A DNA stretch of 64,000 nucleotides from Chrysophaeum taylorii (taxonomy: Eukaryota > Sar > Pelagophyceae > Pelagomonadales > Pelagomonadaceae). A program made the translations under genes and the position numbers. This document shows positions 23,224-36,130 of the stretch, piece after piece. Numbering within the stretch: the stretch's first letter is position 1; each line of letters starts with the position of its first letter. Where the stretch lies: assembly GCA_029834535.1 (NCBI GenBank), contig JAQMWT010000014.1, positions 62,001 through 126,000 on the forward strand. Reading direction: 5' to 3'. The notes under the pieces are model-generated. The model ran no database searches, was not told the DNA's origin, and saw only the letters and a program-made list of their open reading frames with translations.

Positions 23224-24916
23224 TCGAGATGTCTTGTGGCAGAGCAACATGACATCTCTTGAGAAATGTGATTGAGGACGAGATCGGGATAAACAAGAAG
23301 TGCACTTCAGAGGTCACATAAAGTGGCACAACAGGTTCATCAGCAGACAGGTGTCACGGCTTGGACTTGGTGATAACACTCTGAATGCAAGGGAAACTTT
23401 GAAAGAGGGAAGTGAACGTGAGTGTGAGGCAGAAGTTAATGATAACGATGAGGAGATTGCTTGTTCCTCTTGGACCTCACATATGGCGGGGGGGGGGCGT
23501 CATCATCTTCAGGTTCTGAAGGATGATTGATGCTCTTTGCGGAAGCTAGAGGAAACAAACAAAAAAAAAAGGTAGAGAACGCGCAAGTAAAGACACAGGT
23601 AGCGAGACTGCCTGATCTTTATATCTCACATATAGCAGAGAGCAGAGACATCAGCACGTTAAGCGTGTGAGGTGGGTAGCGGTTAACGCTCCTGGCAGAG
23701 TTGTGTTGCGACATAAGTCGATGTTCAAGGACGAGGATGGGAGACTTAGGACTTTAACCTGAGCATCATGGTCCATGAAGCGTCGTCGTTTTATTAGAAT
23801 GCAACTGCTACGTCAAAGAGATTAAACTTGTAAGTTAGGTAGGGGTTGTGGTCCTCGTAGGAGAGCAGTCAAATGGGAAAAAAAATTTGTGAACTGTTAG
23901 TGAACAGCAAAGAAGAAGTGAAACTACAGAGGTCACATGAAGAAACACAATTTCGTGCAACTTATGTTCAGTCGTAGAATCATCAGCAGCTTGCTAACCT
24001 GGACGTTATATGGGTCGAGGATAAGTCCAGGAAGATATAAGGCGTGATGATAAAGAAAATGAAGACTGAAGACCAGTATGAGTATGTCGATGTACCATGG
24101 ACTCAAGGAGGGTGTTGTAAGAATCCTATCTGAGACCATGAAGGAAACAAAGAAGCGTGGTCTGATACATAGTCGGATATTTTCGGCAATGTATAGCGAG
24201 TTGAGGTGGGATCGTGAGACAGCAAGGGATTCAGGTCTCATGCACATAGTAGGCCATGGGTGTGGACGATATGGTACCACTGGGGTGGTGTCCGTAAGCC
24301 ATGCGTTATCCAGCACTGAGCATTTAGTCATTAGGAAGTAATGTTGGGCGGTAAGGGTACCCAATGAGAAGTGGACCCTTTAAGATTGTTAGTGTACAGT
24401 GGGCGCCGAGTGAATACATTGTTGTTGTGATGTCTGGGAATAGCGTCATCATAGGTCAAAGCATCAGAAGTCTAATGATAGAAGCAGCCGATGGATATAG
24501 TCATACAGGGCGAACAGTGGTATTCGTATGGTCGTATGTTAGGTAGATCCTGATCGACAATGGTGTACATAATACGTAAGTAGTGTGCACTGAACAAGAC
24601 GAACCGTAGCTTTGCAAGATGCTGACTCACGCAGATGGAGGTAGGTAGGTCACCCGCAATACTCGTTCATGATGTCAAATATTGAAATGAGAGCGTGAAG
24701 GCAGCTAAGTCAAAGCGTGGCATACGTATTTTGTCAACTCAAAGAGCAACGAGAGTTCAGTGAATCCGTAAAGTGTAATGATCAGAGGAGTCTACATGCA
24801 CGCGATGCAAGGTACAAACGGAGATTAAACTGCATGTGACCATGATGAGGAGAATGTACAGAGATATGAATCGTATGTTGCTGGGTTGGTAAAGTCCAAA
24901 TGTCAAACAAAAGGAC
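23224..24916 (-). mobile_element. 3' variable region of old copia element 2
   Basis: It lies between the end of the RNase H region of element 2 and its 3' LTR. Minus-strand open frames (for example 23933-24364) show nothing I can name. The position corresponds to the 3' open frames of the young element at 29.4-31.25 kb, but I could not align the two. Fossil, broken. Confidence 0.5.
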
Positions 24917-27900
24917 TAGTTTAACGACATTGAGGTCACCAGAGTTGGCGGTTAGGTCTCGTATTGGTATAAGTTAGTAACATGCGGCATACCTAGAAGG
25001 GGCGAAACGTAGCAAAGTCGGCTGAAAGTGGCGTTGTAAGACCATAAGCTATATTTAACTTGACAGGGACATGGTGGACGCGAATCTTCTGTAATGCGAC
25101 ATACACGCGAATTTTGAACCATCGTGTAGAAAGGGCTTTACTGCGAGAAGAGCCGTCAGGATTATTGGAAGTGTGCACGGCAGCAGCGTTGTCAGACAAG
25201 AGAGATAGGCTTCTGATGAAGCGTGTCCTCAGCAATAGGATTGTTGTCTGCATAAGAATCGGAGGGAGGCTCAGCTTGCGTGATAATGTAGAATGTTGGA
25301 TTAACCACAAACGAGAGCTTGAGGAGTAGTTTGCGGAGCCAGACTGCTTCGTCAACGCAAATACGTAGTGTACTGAACTCAGCTTCGAGGGTAGAGCACG
25401 AGGCGATGGTAGTCAAGGAATAAAAAAAGCGTCGGGTGAGAAGGTCACGTGACGTATGGAGCGTCTAAACCTGCTGTGCAAGCCGAGTCACATGGGGTGA
25501 TAAGATTTCAAGGTCTGAGGGAGAAGCACGGAGGGAGAAGCAGTAGCTGGTGCCGGGGCAGTGGATGCTGCTGGCAGGTAGTTTAACGACATTTTTTGTC
25601 GCAGCGATAAACTCAGCATAAACAGCTGAAAAGGTAGAAGGCACTAAGCCAGTAGTGGACTTCTTGTCTCCTGTGCCAGTGAAGGAGCATTGTCAGCATC
25701 CGCCAAAGCGACCAGGGGTTCGAACTTGCCAATAGCAATATCTTCTTATCCTGAGAGTCGACTAAGGTCGATAAGTCAACTCGAATGGCGGGTTTACTAA
25801 GGTACATTAGGAGGTGACAGAGCATCTGGACATGCACATAAGTAGGTGAGTGCATACCTCGGGAACAGCGTCCTAGAGCTTGGGAGAAATCTGGGCGACA
25901 GGTAACTTGCATGAACACAACTTGCCAAGTAAAGTAGTGAAGTGGTCGTGAATGTAAATTTCCACATCAGTGGAAGGGGGACCTTCCTTGTAGGTGAAGC
26001 TTGATGACGTAAGATGCTTAAACAGACTGAGCGTGTTCAATATAGGATGGTCATCGAATAGTGCTTCTAGCTTGGCTTGAGCGTCTAACGATATGGATCC
26101 ATTCGACGTTCCGAAGACACGCATTTCCAGAAGAGTGCGAACTGGCTCGAACTGCTCCACAGAGAAGCGCCTATGCAGTGCTTCTTGGAGCTCAGTGCGT
26201 AGTGTGTCGTCGTTCGACATTATAACAATGTCGTCCACAGATAGACCGCAAATAACGAATTAAGCGTGCGGAGAAGTACGAACATATAAACAAGTATCCG
26301 CATGGAGTCGCTTGTATCCAAAACTCCGAAAGAAGCTGTCGATCTCTTTGTTCCAGAGAGAAGGAGATTGTCTATCTGAGTCCATAGAGAGACTTTAGCA
26401 GCTTGGGTAAACGGCGGCCACGGTATTTGGCGTCTTGAGGATCGAGTAACTTGTACGTAGACGTGCTCATCGATATCAGATTGGACGAGCGCGTTGAGCA
26501 CGTCACTGTGGTACACGGGCAAGTCCTTGTATGCAGCAATAGCTAAAGTGACACGTAGAGCGGTCATCGTTGCCATAGCACTAAACGTCCCAAAGAAATC
26601 GGCGCCAAGTGAAGCTAGGAAGCCACGCAAGACTAACCGAGCCTTGTGCTTGATATACTCCCCGGAGGAGTTTGTCTTGATCTTGAGTACCAGGCGACTG
26701 TCAATTGGACGAGTCGAAGCATCAGGTAGAGCTAGCTTGAAGCAACCGAAGCGCACTATCGTGCAACTCCTTTGCGATCGCCTTGATATAAGCTTTTCTG
26801 TCTTCGGAAGAAAGTCCTTGTAGACACTTGAGCTTATACTCGTCGATAGATACGTCGGCTTCTTGGACTTTGTATTCATCCGGGCCTACGGTGGCTGGAG
26901 AGCCTTAGTTTAACGACTTTTCGGTCGAAGCAGAGTAAAGAATTCAGGATAGGCGTGAGTGGCACAGGTGGATGGAGTGGAGGTATCAGGTTCCAACTCC
27001 ACCACCATGAGAGGTTCCTCATGAAGCACCTGGGTAATGTACTCGGTAGAGCAGATGTAGCGCCAAACTCAGATGAGGAATGGCCAATAAAGCTGGTAGG
27101 TGCCAGCTAGCTGTAAGCGTATTGCAATGGAGAAACACCGAAGGCCGATGCGTGTTCCATGAACAAGGCAATAAGTGGAGGCGGAAGGTGGTGACATGGA
27201 GTGTCATCAGTGGTGAGGTGTGTGGATACTGGAATGGTGGATGCGCATTTGGTTTGCGAGAAAACACCATCCAGTATGGGATAGCGAGACAGGAGGTCGG
27301 TACGCAATGGAAGGAGGTGTTTGACCAGCAGAGCCTGTTCCCCCTCTGGGCAGAGAGCAGTCCAGTGGATGCCACCAGAGGTGTGGAGGGCGGAGAGGGT
27401 GGGTGATTTGAAATCGAGAAAGCGATGTTGAAGGTCCCAGCGGAAGTCCGCGAGTTTCCCACCAGCGGCTTTATAGGCACCAACCGTAGAAGCTTGGAGC
27501 CGAGCATTGACAGAAGTCCTGGAGGAGGCTTTGATTTGGTTGGGGCGCTTAGGACCTGGGACAAGCAGATGGTTGTCTTGAGAGCCGTGGCGAAAAAGGA
27601 GCGTCAGCACGAGTATTGTCGTCAGCAGGTCGTCAAGCTGCTGTGGGAGAAGTAGAGAGTGGAGGCGGAGTCGGCGACGGAGCGGGAGAAGCAGACGGAG
27701 CAGGGGCAGGTGGGTGCCCCCTCTGAGTATGAATCCCCCTCTGCAACGCATCATCGGGGTCTTCATCTCGATGAGGGCCAATGTCGAAGGACACAAGCGG
27801 AGCATCAGGTGGAAGAGCATGTTCAGGATCCAGGGTGGAGCGTTGGATCATATAGGTGAAGGTCAGCTTGGAGGAAACACTGGCCATTTTCGGGATTAAG

Positions 27901-29093
27901 GATAACATCAGATTGATTGTCAACGTGAGGTGAGACAAGCGGGTTTTGGGAGTTAGCGCAGCACAGGTATGATAGCGTCGGCGAGACGGTTCATATTTGT
28001 GGTGCTCGTGAGGCTCAAGTAGGAGGAAGCACTCACTGCCAAAGATTTTGAGCAGATCTTGTTGAGGTGTTGTTAGCTGATTATATAGAAATTGCTGCGG
28101 ACTGATGATGGCATGGTGAATGCTTTCGAGCGAGGCATTTGGGAGAATGTTGTATGATTGAATGGTGTGGACTACAGAACACGGAAAGTGGATTGCAGGT
28201 TCCACGATCCTGACACCACGGTGATGAGCATTGAGAAGGTTACGGAGGCGAGTTGAGGAGGCAGAAACAATATTGCCTGTACTTTGTTCGACTTCGCAGT
28301 TAAAATTAGTGAAGAGAAGGTGGGAGAGCAACAATGGTTGATGCCTTTATCTACCCGATAGGGAGTAGTGGTGTATTGGTTGAAGTACGGCCGGAACGCG
28401 TCGGAGTGTACTGTGCGTAGATTCACATTGAGTTGTGTCTTGCAAAAGGCATGTAAGTAATCTAGCTTGCGTGAATTCGGTCGCGTTGGTAGTGCGCGTA
28501 AAATAGGCTAGTAAGAACTTTGATAGCAGTTCTTTGAAGACAATAACGTGGGTGAAGCCGCTCCATTCAGAAGGAACGGTGACGTAGCCACCATCGCAAG
28601 CCCAGACTTCACCTGGCCGGTGGGTCTGTTCAAAGTTGGGCTTGGTCTCGTTCTCTTGGTCGTGACGGTGGCGTTTGTTGTTGTGGCAAATGTAGTCTAT
28701 GCACATATCTCTGTAGGGAATATCGGATGCAGAGAAACCAGGGCGGGCAATGACGTCAGGGCAGTGGTGTACATTGTGGATGCGGTTAGCTCTTTGCTTG
28801 GCATTCTGGTATTCAACTGTGCCATGGGCGGGGATTTGCCTTGACAGGGATATGTCGCTTCCTACGAACGTTGAATTTGAGCTCCGTGGGTGCATCTAAG
28901 AAGGAAGCGTCAGTGTCGTCGTTGGAATCACCATCCGCAGCAGTTGTGTTTGTAGATAGTGCTTCGAGTGGAGTTCCTGAAGTGCGATAGTTTAACGACT
29001 TTTCGGTCCAGCTGCGGTTGGAGATGTAACTCATGAATGCATCTGCCCGAGAGATAGTGTCTGAACTGTGACTGGAAAAAGATAGTTCGCGAG
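24917..29093 (-). mobile_element. old copia element 2 (family 1), 3' part: integrase, RT, RNase H
   Basis: Minus-strand Ty1/copia relic. From right to left its parts are: end of the methyltransferase-integrase border (TEKSLNY near 28995); integrase zinc-binding segment and core (GEVWACDGGYV near 28600); Pro-rich linker; reverse transcriptase (KTNSSGEYIKHKARLVLRGF near 26650); and RNase H-like region to about 24990. It continues on the far side of the young element, at 41172-41745, so the young element split it. Its junction motifs lie near 24921, 25585, 26910 and 28993. Broken, many (more than ten) changes. Older than the element inside it. Confidence 0.85.
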
Positions 29094-29408
29094 TGCAGAG
29101 CATTTAGCAAGCAGTGGTAAGTCACCTGGGAAACCATCCCGTCTCATCATGAACGTCTGGAAGTATTTAATTCGGGGAATGAAAAGGTATGTTCCCTATA
29201 TCCTCAGAACACGACAGGCGGCATCTAGAACTACACGAGAAAGGTAAAGTGTATAGTGCTACATACCTCGGGACGCGCTAGACCATGATGATGAGCTTAA
29301 GCACAAATCAGAGGACTATTTGATTGTGTAGAAAGGAAGAAGAAGGGTAAGGAAGAGATCACGATCTCAACGGACGGATAAGGGTAAGAGGCAGCAGATT
29401 TCTCTGCA
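29094..29408 (-). repeat. 3' LTR of element 1
   Basis: 315 bp, TGCAGAG ... CTCTGCA. The polypurine tract (GAGGGGG on the minus strand, 29409-29415) adjoins it on the element side. Flanked outside by GCGAG. Confidence 0.92.
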
Positions 29409-31258
29409 CCCCCTCGAGATGTCATAAGCGCAAGGTGCGTTTGTACAGCATCTCTTGAGAAAGATGATGATGAAGGAAAGAAAAAAGGAGAATACAGTCT
29501 TGATGGTCGTCGCAGAGGTCACATACGAAGCATCAAGAGTATAGGTCGATTTGACTCTTTTGAACAGAACACTAAGAGACACAGATACAACAGACAGTGT
29601 GTTAGGATTAGGATTATCAATCATCGTCAGCTTCTGCTGTAAGGTGGCGAAAACCAATAGCTGAATGATGTGGTGTCAAGAGAAGGGTGAGTGCAAGTAG
29701 AGCACGCAGTATAGATGGCGAAAGAGAATCTAGTTGAAAGGTGTCCAGTTGGTTTTTTCCAAAAAAGGTTGGACTTGGCGAACGAAGATAGAAGAGTCTT
29801 CAGATTCACATGAGAGCGGACAGAATGCTCTGAAGCATGAGAGCAACTTGTCACGTAGATGAAGGAGGTGATCGTCCGGAGAGGAGTGGTTGGCAGCATG
29901 TTGGTCATGAGCGGTGAGTGTTAAGCGAGACAACAGCTCTGTGATCTTATACAGTGTTATAAGTAACACGTGGGTGCTGGCTGTAAGAGGGAAGAGCCGG
30001 TTCTCCAGGGAGGTGATTGAAGCAATGGCAGCCTCGGTAATATAGATTCGAAGAGTTTCCTGGAGTTGGTCGACTTGTTGACACAAGACGTCGAAATCAG
30101 CAAGCGAAGCATAAGACGTAGGTAACGATGGCGAAGATATCTCCAGAGTAGCTTCTAGCGTGGAGTGTAAGTAGTTTAACGACGTTTCAGTCAACGTTAA
30201 AAAAGGTGCGCAGGGAGTCTTAATGTTCTGCCTGAGTATAAGTGTGGCCGAACATTACATCCCGGAGTGATGGCGGTTCTGTATCATCAGAGGATGATGC
30301 GTAGTCGTCAAGATGTTGTACACGCGATCGAGCAACAGTAGTAATCAAATGCTGAATGGATGGCTTGCATAGCCTGAGCTTTGCGACTCTGTGTTCGAAC
30401 AAAAATCACACGTAAACTACGATGCTCAAGGTGCGTATGATGGTAGCGCGTATATGACCAACTGAGCGCGCATCACAGGGGGATTTGAAGGAAATAGCAT
30501 TGCGAGCACATACTGTAGGTTGTATAGGCACCTGATCGGTGTTGTGACAAGCACAGCAAATGTTCATGGTAATAGCAGAAATGGGGATGTGGCCATTCTT
30601 CTTATGGTCGTCCGTGTTGAGGTGACTCAGCACTTCTGTGGGGAGTTCACGAGGTGTTTGTGCCTTGGAACTGTACGTGGTCGAGACTAGGAAAGTCGGT
30701 TGTCCACGATCATTGAGCCACTGCGCACAAAAAGGAAAGCGACAAAATGAAACGTTCGCGTTTGGGGCCTCTGTAGCAGCCAATAGAAGCAATAGCAGGA
30801 GCAGCTTCCCAAGGTAGTAATGGGTAAGCGCATGGATATGAATGTGGTCAGGTCCACAAACAATAAACAGTCAGTAGACTCATAGGGCAGTGTGAATTCC
30901 ACTCGCATAAAAGAAGAGAGAAATGGGGTAACAGGGACACGGAAGTTCTCAAGGAGAGAGATTCCTCGCTCGTAAGCAGCATAGTCAATACTGAGGCCGC
31001 CCTGGAACGTCAGCGACTGAGGTGAGATATGCACGGCTGGTGTCGGTGCAACCGCAGCAGCCAGTGTGGTAGCAGTAATAGCAGTCATGGTTCGTTGCTT
31101 TTGCGACAACCTGGGGGAAGGTTCGGCCGTGGAGGGCGAGAAAGGACTGTCCTTCAACCGACTAGGGAGATGCCGCGGCCACGGGAGTGCCAAGCAAAGA
31201 CATGAGCGACACTCACACGCGTACGAAAATTTGTGGCAAAAGAAGGTAAGACCAGGGC
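29409..31258 (-). mobile_element. 3' open frames of element 1, beyond RNase H
   Basis: About 1.8 kb between the RNase H end and the 3' LTR, where ordinary copia elements have almost nothing. Minus-strand frames at 30687-31193, 30406-30792 and 29730-30194 can be seen. The second includes a Cys-rich phrase MNICCACHNTDQ, perhaps metal-binding. The third begins at a junction motif (MTETSLNYLHSTLE) and looks alpha-helical (LCQQVDQLQETLRIYITEAA). I recognise no family. Family D has a different helical frame in the same place (56751-57284). Envelope-like features were looked for and not seen. Confidence 0.55.
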
Positions 31259-31296
31259 TAGTTTAACGACGTTGCGGTCACTAGAGTTAGGCATCT

Positions 31297-33190
31297 TCAA
31301 TCCTGTAAAGGCTTGTCGTCAGAGGCATGATGCATACCGAGTAGAGAACAAAAAGTGGAGAACTCAGCAGTAAGTGGCTTTGGAAAACCATCAGCCACGT
31401 TTAGCTTGATGGGAACATGATGGACTCGTATTTTCTGTAGCGAGATGTATTCACGGATCTTAAACCATCTGGTCGACAGTGCCTTGGATCGAGAAGACCC
31501 ACCTGGGTTATTAGAGATGTGAACAGCAGCAGCATTGTCAGACAAGAGAGGTAGGCTTCTGATGAAGCGCATATCTTCAGCAATTGGGTTGTCATTGTCA
31601 TCGAAGTCAACAGGATCAGCGGTGTTCTCACCATTAACATTGTTGACGTAGAAGGTGGGGTTGACGACAAAGGAGAGTTCCAACAGCAGCTTACGTAGCC
31701 AAACAGCTTCATTAGCACAAATACTGAGGGCAATCAACTCAGCTTCGTGAGTTGAGCAGGAGACAATCGGTTGAAGTTTGCTTTTCCAACCAATAAGGCA
31801 GTTGAAAAGATAGAAGACAAACCCGGTGGTAGATTTCCTATCTTCCTGTGCTAAGGAAGGGGCGTTGTCAGCGTCAACCATGGCAACTAAGGGATCAAAC
31901 TGTCCAGTAGATACATCCTGCGGTTGATAGTCGATCACAGTGGAGAGATCAATTCGATTAGCGGAGACAGTGCGAAGGTGAGCTTCAATAGCATTACCTT
32001 TAGGATGGAACCAGAGGCGAAGTGAGCGGTTTTCCGGCTTCTTGAGGTAGCGAAGCAAATGCTCTAGCATTTGGACGTGAACATACGTGGGTGCATGCAT
32101 ACCACGCGAACATCTGCCCAAGGCTTGCGAGAAGTCAGGTCTGCAGGCCACTCGCATGAACACCAGCTTGCCAAGGAGGGTGGCAAAGTGCGAATTGATG
32201 TACAACTCTGTTTCGGAGCTGGGAGTACCATCGTTATACTTGAAGGACGATGACATAGGATATTTAAACGGGGTCAGTTGCTGCAAGACAGGGTGATCAG
32301 CGAAGAGTTCATCCAGCTTGGCTTGCACATCCAGAGAAATGGAGCCGTCAGATGTGCGACACACACGCATGCCTAGGAGGGTATGGACAGGTTCAAACTG
32401 CTCTACAGCATACCGTTTGTGGAGGGCATCCTGTAACTCAGTACGAAGAGGGTCGTCATTGGACACAATAACAATGTCGTCTACAGACAGACTGCATACG
32501 ACGAACTTAGCATGTGCGGATACTCGAGCATATAGGCAAGAGTCCGAATGCAGGCGTTTGTAACCAAGGCTACGGAAGAAGCCGTCTATCTCTTTGTTCC
32601 AAAGAGATGGTGATTGCCGAAGTCCATAAAGTGACTTCAGCAGTTTCGGTAGACGTCGGCCCTTGTACTTAGCGTCATCGGGGTCGATAAGCTTGATGCC
32701 GTCTGGTAACTGAACATAGACGTTGGCATCAATGTCAGACTGAACGAAGGCGTTCGGGACGTCTGCATGGTAGACAGGCAATTGCTTGTATGCTGCAATA
32801 GCCAGTAGTACCCGGATTGCGGTCATTGTGGCCATGGGGCTGAAGGTGCCAAAGAAATCGGCGCCAAGAGATGCTAGGAAGCCACGTAGCACGAGGCGAG
32901 CCTTGTGCTTAACGTATTTGCCTGCAGAGTCTGTTTTAATCTTCAGCACCATCTTGCTGTCAATAGGACGAGAGACACCGTCGGGTAAGGAAAGTTTGAA
33001 GCAGCCAAAGCGGATAATGTCGTGGAGTTCCTTGGCGATGGCCTTGAGGTAGGCGTGCCTGTTTTCAGGCGACAAACCGTGGAGGCACTTAAGTTTATAT
33101 TCGTCAATGGAAACGTCCGCTTCTTGGACCTTATATTCGTCAGGACCAACAGTGGCTGGTGAATTATAGTTTAGCGACGTTGCGGTCGAG
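31297..33190 (-). mobile_element. reverse transcriptase-RNase H module of element 1
   Basis: Copia-type. RT phrases include KHKARLVLRGFLASLGADFF, PNAFVQSDIDANVYVQLPDG and LYGLRQSPSLWNKEI. The catalytic box is SVDDIVIVSND. RNase H phrases are EDRKSTTGFVFYLFNCLIGW, STHEAELIALS and LLSDNAAAVHISNNPGG. A junction motif lies at its N-terminal border (TATSLNY, near 33175) and another at its end (near 31265). Part of a large reading frame that reaches back into the integrase C-terminal region. Confidence 0.9.
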
Positions 33191-35408
33191 GCAGTGTGCG
33201 CAACTTCGGGATAAGCGGAAACAGCGTCAGTAGGAGTAGGAGAAGCAGATTCCAGTTGGATATGGATAGTAGGGTCGGTACGTAAGACCTGGGTGATAAA
33301 CTCTGTAGAGACCAGAAGGTATTCCTCCAAGTCAGCCAGAGATGCAGAAGTAGCGCCAAACTCGGATGAGTTGTGATCAATAAAGCTGGTCGGCGCCAGG
33401 TACGTAAGTGCATATTGTAAGGAAGAAGTGCCGAAGGCAGCAGCGTGTTCAGTGAACGCAGATAAAAGGGGCTGAGGAATAGGGCACGTAGGTGAACCAT
33501 CAGCAGTTAAAAAGGTTGCAGCTGGGATGCTGGATGCGCACTTGGCGTGGGCGAAGTAACCATCGACGTGCGGGTAGCGGGCAAGTAAGTCAGTGCGCAA
33601 CGGGAGAAGAAGACGAGCTAACAACGCATGTTCCCCCTCTGAGCAGATAGCAGACCAGAGGATACCACCACGGAGATGAAGGGCGGAGAGGGCGGGAGAC
33701 TTGAACGTAAGAAAGTGGTGGCGAAGATCCCAGCGGAAATCGGCGAGTTTGCCACCAGCGGCTTTGTAAGCACCAATAGTAGACGCTTGTAACCGGGCTC
33801 GGATAGTTTTCATAGAAGTGGCCTTGCGAGTGTTAGGCTGTTTGGAACCTGGGACAAGAATGAGGTCATCTTGTGCAAAAAGGTCTTTGTAAGAAGGAAG
33901 CAAGGGCGGCGGTGACATAGAGCCAGATTCGTCGGCGGTAGCGTTAGAAGATGGAGAAGAGGCCGGAGTAGGGGACGAAGAAGGAGGAGCTGAAGGAGGT
34001 GGGGAGTGCCCCCTCTGAGGATGAGGAGTCCTTGTCCCCCTCTGAATGACATGGTCTTGGATAGTGGTGTGGGGTGTGAGCGAGAAAGGCGCGGAAGGAG
34101 CGTGTGGCGGAGGAGCTAGTTCAGGATCAGGAGTAGGATGCTGCAACATGTAGAGGAATTGCAGCTTGGACGAAACACGAATTTGTCCGTTTTCAGGGTT
34201 GAGGACGACGTCAGCGAGATGGTCGACGCGTGGGGAGACGAGCGGGTTTTGCGCGTTGGCGCAACAGAGATACAGATATTTGCGGCGGCACGGTTCCCAC
34301 TTGTGGTGTTCATGGGGCTCCAATAGGAGGTAACATTCAGCGCCAAAAATCTTGAGCATATCGTGTTGGGGAGTGCTGAGTTGGTTGTAGAGTAGCTGTT
34401 GCGGACTCAGAATAGCATGATGAATGCGCTCGAGCGTGGCGTTCGGGAGAAGGTTGTAGCTTTGAACGGTGTGTATCACCGCCCATGGGAACATGATAGC
34501 GGGTTCCACGATCTTGGCGCCACGATAGTGAGCATTAAGGAGAGAACGAAGGCGAGTTGAGGAGGCGGAGGCGATGAAACCGATGGCAGACTCAACTTCA
34601 AAGTTAAAGTGGTGCATGTACGGCGGGAAGCGATGTGATTCTGGTCGTCGAAGGTGAAGTGTTAGTTAGTACGGCGGGAAGGCAATGAGTTGAATGCCCT
34701 TATCGACGCGGTACGGGGAGGTAATGTGCTGGCTAAAGTAAAGCTTGAATGCATCGGAGTAGAGGGTGCGCATGTGCACATTGAGTTGTGTACGACAGAA
34801 GTCATACACAAAATCCAGAGCTTGAGTGAACTCCGTGGCGTTGGTGGTGCGTGTAAAGTACACCAAGAGAAATTTCGAAATGAGTTCCTTGAAGACGATG
34901 ATATGTGTGAAGCCTCCCCATTCGGATGGGATGGTCACATAGCCGCCGTCGCACGCCCAGACTTCACCGGCTTTGTGGGTTTGCTCAAAAGAAGGCTTGG
35001 TCGCATTGAAATGCTTGTGCGGGTGGCGCTTGTTGTGTGCGATGCAGTCGGTGCATAAGTCGCGATATGGTATGTCAGAAGCAGAGAATCCAGGGCGAGC
35101 AAGTACGTTGGGGGCCTTGGCAGCGACGTTGTCGGGGCAGTGATGCACCCGGTGAAAGCGATTAGCACGTTCTTTGGCATTGAGATATTCGGTGGATCCG
35201 TGTGCGAGAGACTTACGAGGAATTGGATGAGCGGAAATGTGCCGTTTGCGCCGAACATCGAACTTGAGTTCGGTGTCTAAGGCAGTGGAAGGCGGTGCGT
35301 CGTCATCCTGGTGCACAGCAGGGTCACTTGGAGGTGCATCCTCATTATCACGAGTAGCGAGAGTATCTTCGTAGGACGACGATATATAGTTTAACGACAT
35401 TTCAGTCA
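33191..35408 (-). mobile_element. integrase module and Pro/Ser-rich linker of element 1
   Basis: It starts after a junction motif (CLTEMSLNY, near 35395). The zinc-binding segment is HRVHHCPDN ... CTDCIAHNKRH. The core is GEVWACDGGYVTIPSEWGGF (first catalytic Asp) and LYSDAFKLYFS (second Asp). The C-terminal region, typical of copia, has EPHEHHKWEPCRRKYLYLCC and VLNPENGQIRVSSKL, followed by a long Pro/Ser-rich stretch with short Gln-Arg-Gly phrases. Fossil. Confidence 0.88.
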
Positions 35409-36130
35409 AGCAGTTGCTGGAAATGGACATCATAAAAGATTGTGCCAAAGGCAAGGTATCTGTGCTGCACGTGGTGGAGGCTTGGTCAACGGTCATCAAA
35501 TTGGATATATAGGATTTCTTCGTCACGGCAGCAGTATGTTGGAAGGTAGGGTCCAACATAAGGGATTTAATTTCGGCAACGAGTAGCGAAAGGTGCTTGT
35601 ACAGAGTGCTGTACGTACCGGCAGGCAGAGCATTGCTGAGCATGTCACAGCAAAGGTCATGGCGTAGAGACAAGAGGAAAGATTCCTGTTGTTTGGTGTG
35701 GTTGTTAGCACGAATCAACTCCGGTCGAGTGGGGTAGCGTAATTTCCCGTTGCGAGGGTCGAGTAAAATAATATTGGCGTACCCTCGGACGGTGGGCAAT
35801 GGAGCAAGCATGGAGTGGATTTTAGAGCCGAGTTTGCGGTCACTTCCACGAAGGTACCCTATATAGCGACTATGAGATAAGTGGTGATCTTCCAGAGCAA
35901 AATGAGAGTCCTTGTAGTCGAAAGAGTTGTCGGTGGCCTTGTAGGTAAGGCAGCCAGGCATCACAAGAGAGCATCTGGACAAGAGCTTTTGTATGGCGGT
36001 GCCATAGGTGGCAGCGGAGCCAACTTGGGGAAGGGCTTGGACTATCCACAAGTAACCCATAAACGGCTCCAAATATATGGACCTGTCCCGGTCGCGGGGG
36101 ATGTCGGAAGCAATGAACGTATACGTGCTT
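35409..36130 (-). mobile_element. unnamed domain between methyltransferase and integrase, element 1
   Basis: About 240 residues with MGYLWIVQALPQVGSAATYG, YIGYLRGSDRKLGSKIHSML and CCDMLSNALPAGTYSTLYKH. The same domain follows the methyltransferase in family D (54,040-54,780, with LGFITSSDRKMGAKVHSIYT), so it is an ancestral part. I do not recognise it; it may be the methyltransferase C-terminus or a protein of its own. Confidence 0.6.

Noticed and set aside
23503-23580. CRISPR-like or regulatory array
   Set aside because: The short homopolymer runs here (G and A) do not form spaced direct repeats; no CRISPR array exists in the window, which is eukaryotic.
30687-31193. Envelope-like protein in the 3' frame of element 1
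   Set aside because: There is a hydrophobic stretch, but no signal peptide, cleavage site or fusion-peptide pattern that I can support.
34650-34672. Second SINE tail (TTAGTTAG) in element 1
   Set aside because: Only two TTAG units without SINE body or target duplication; chance.
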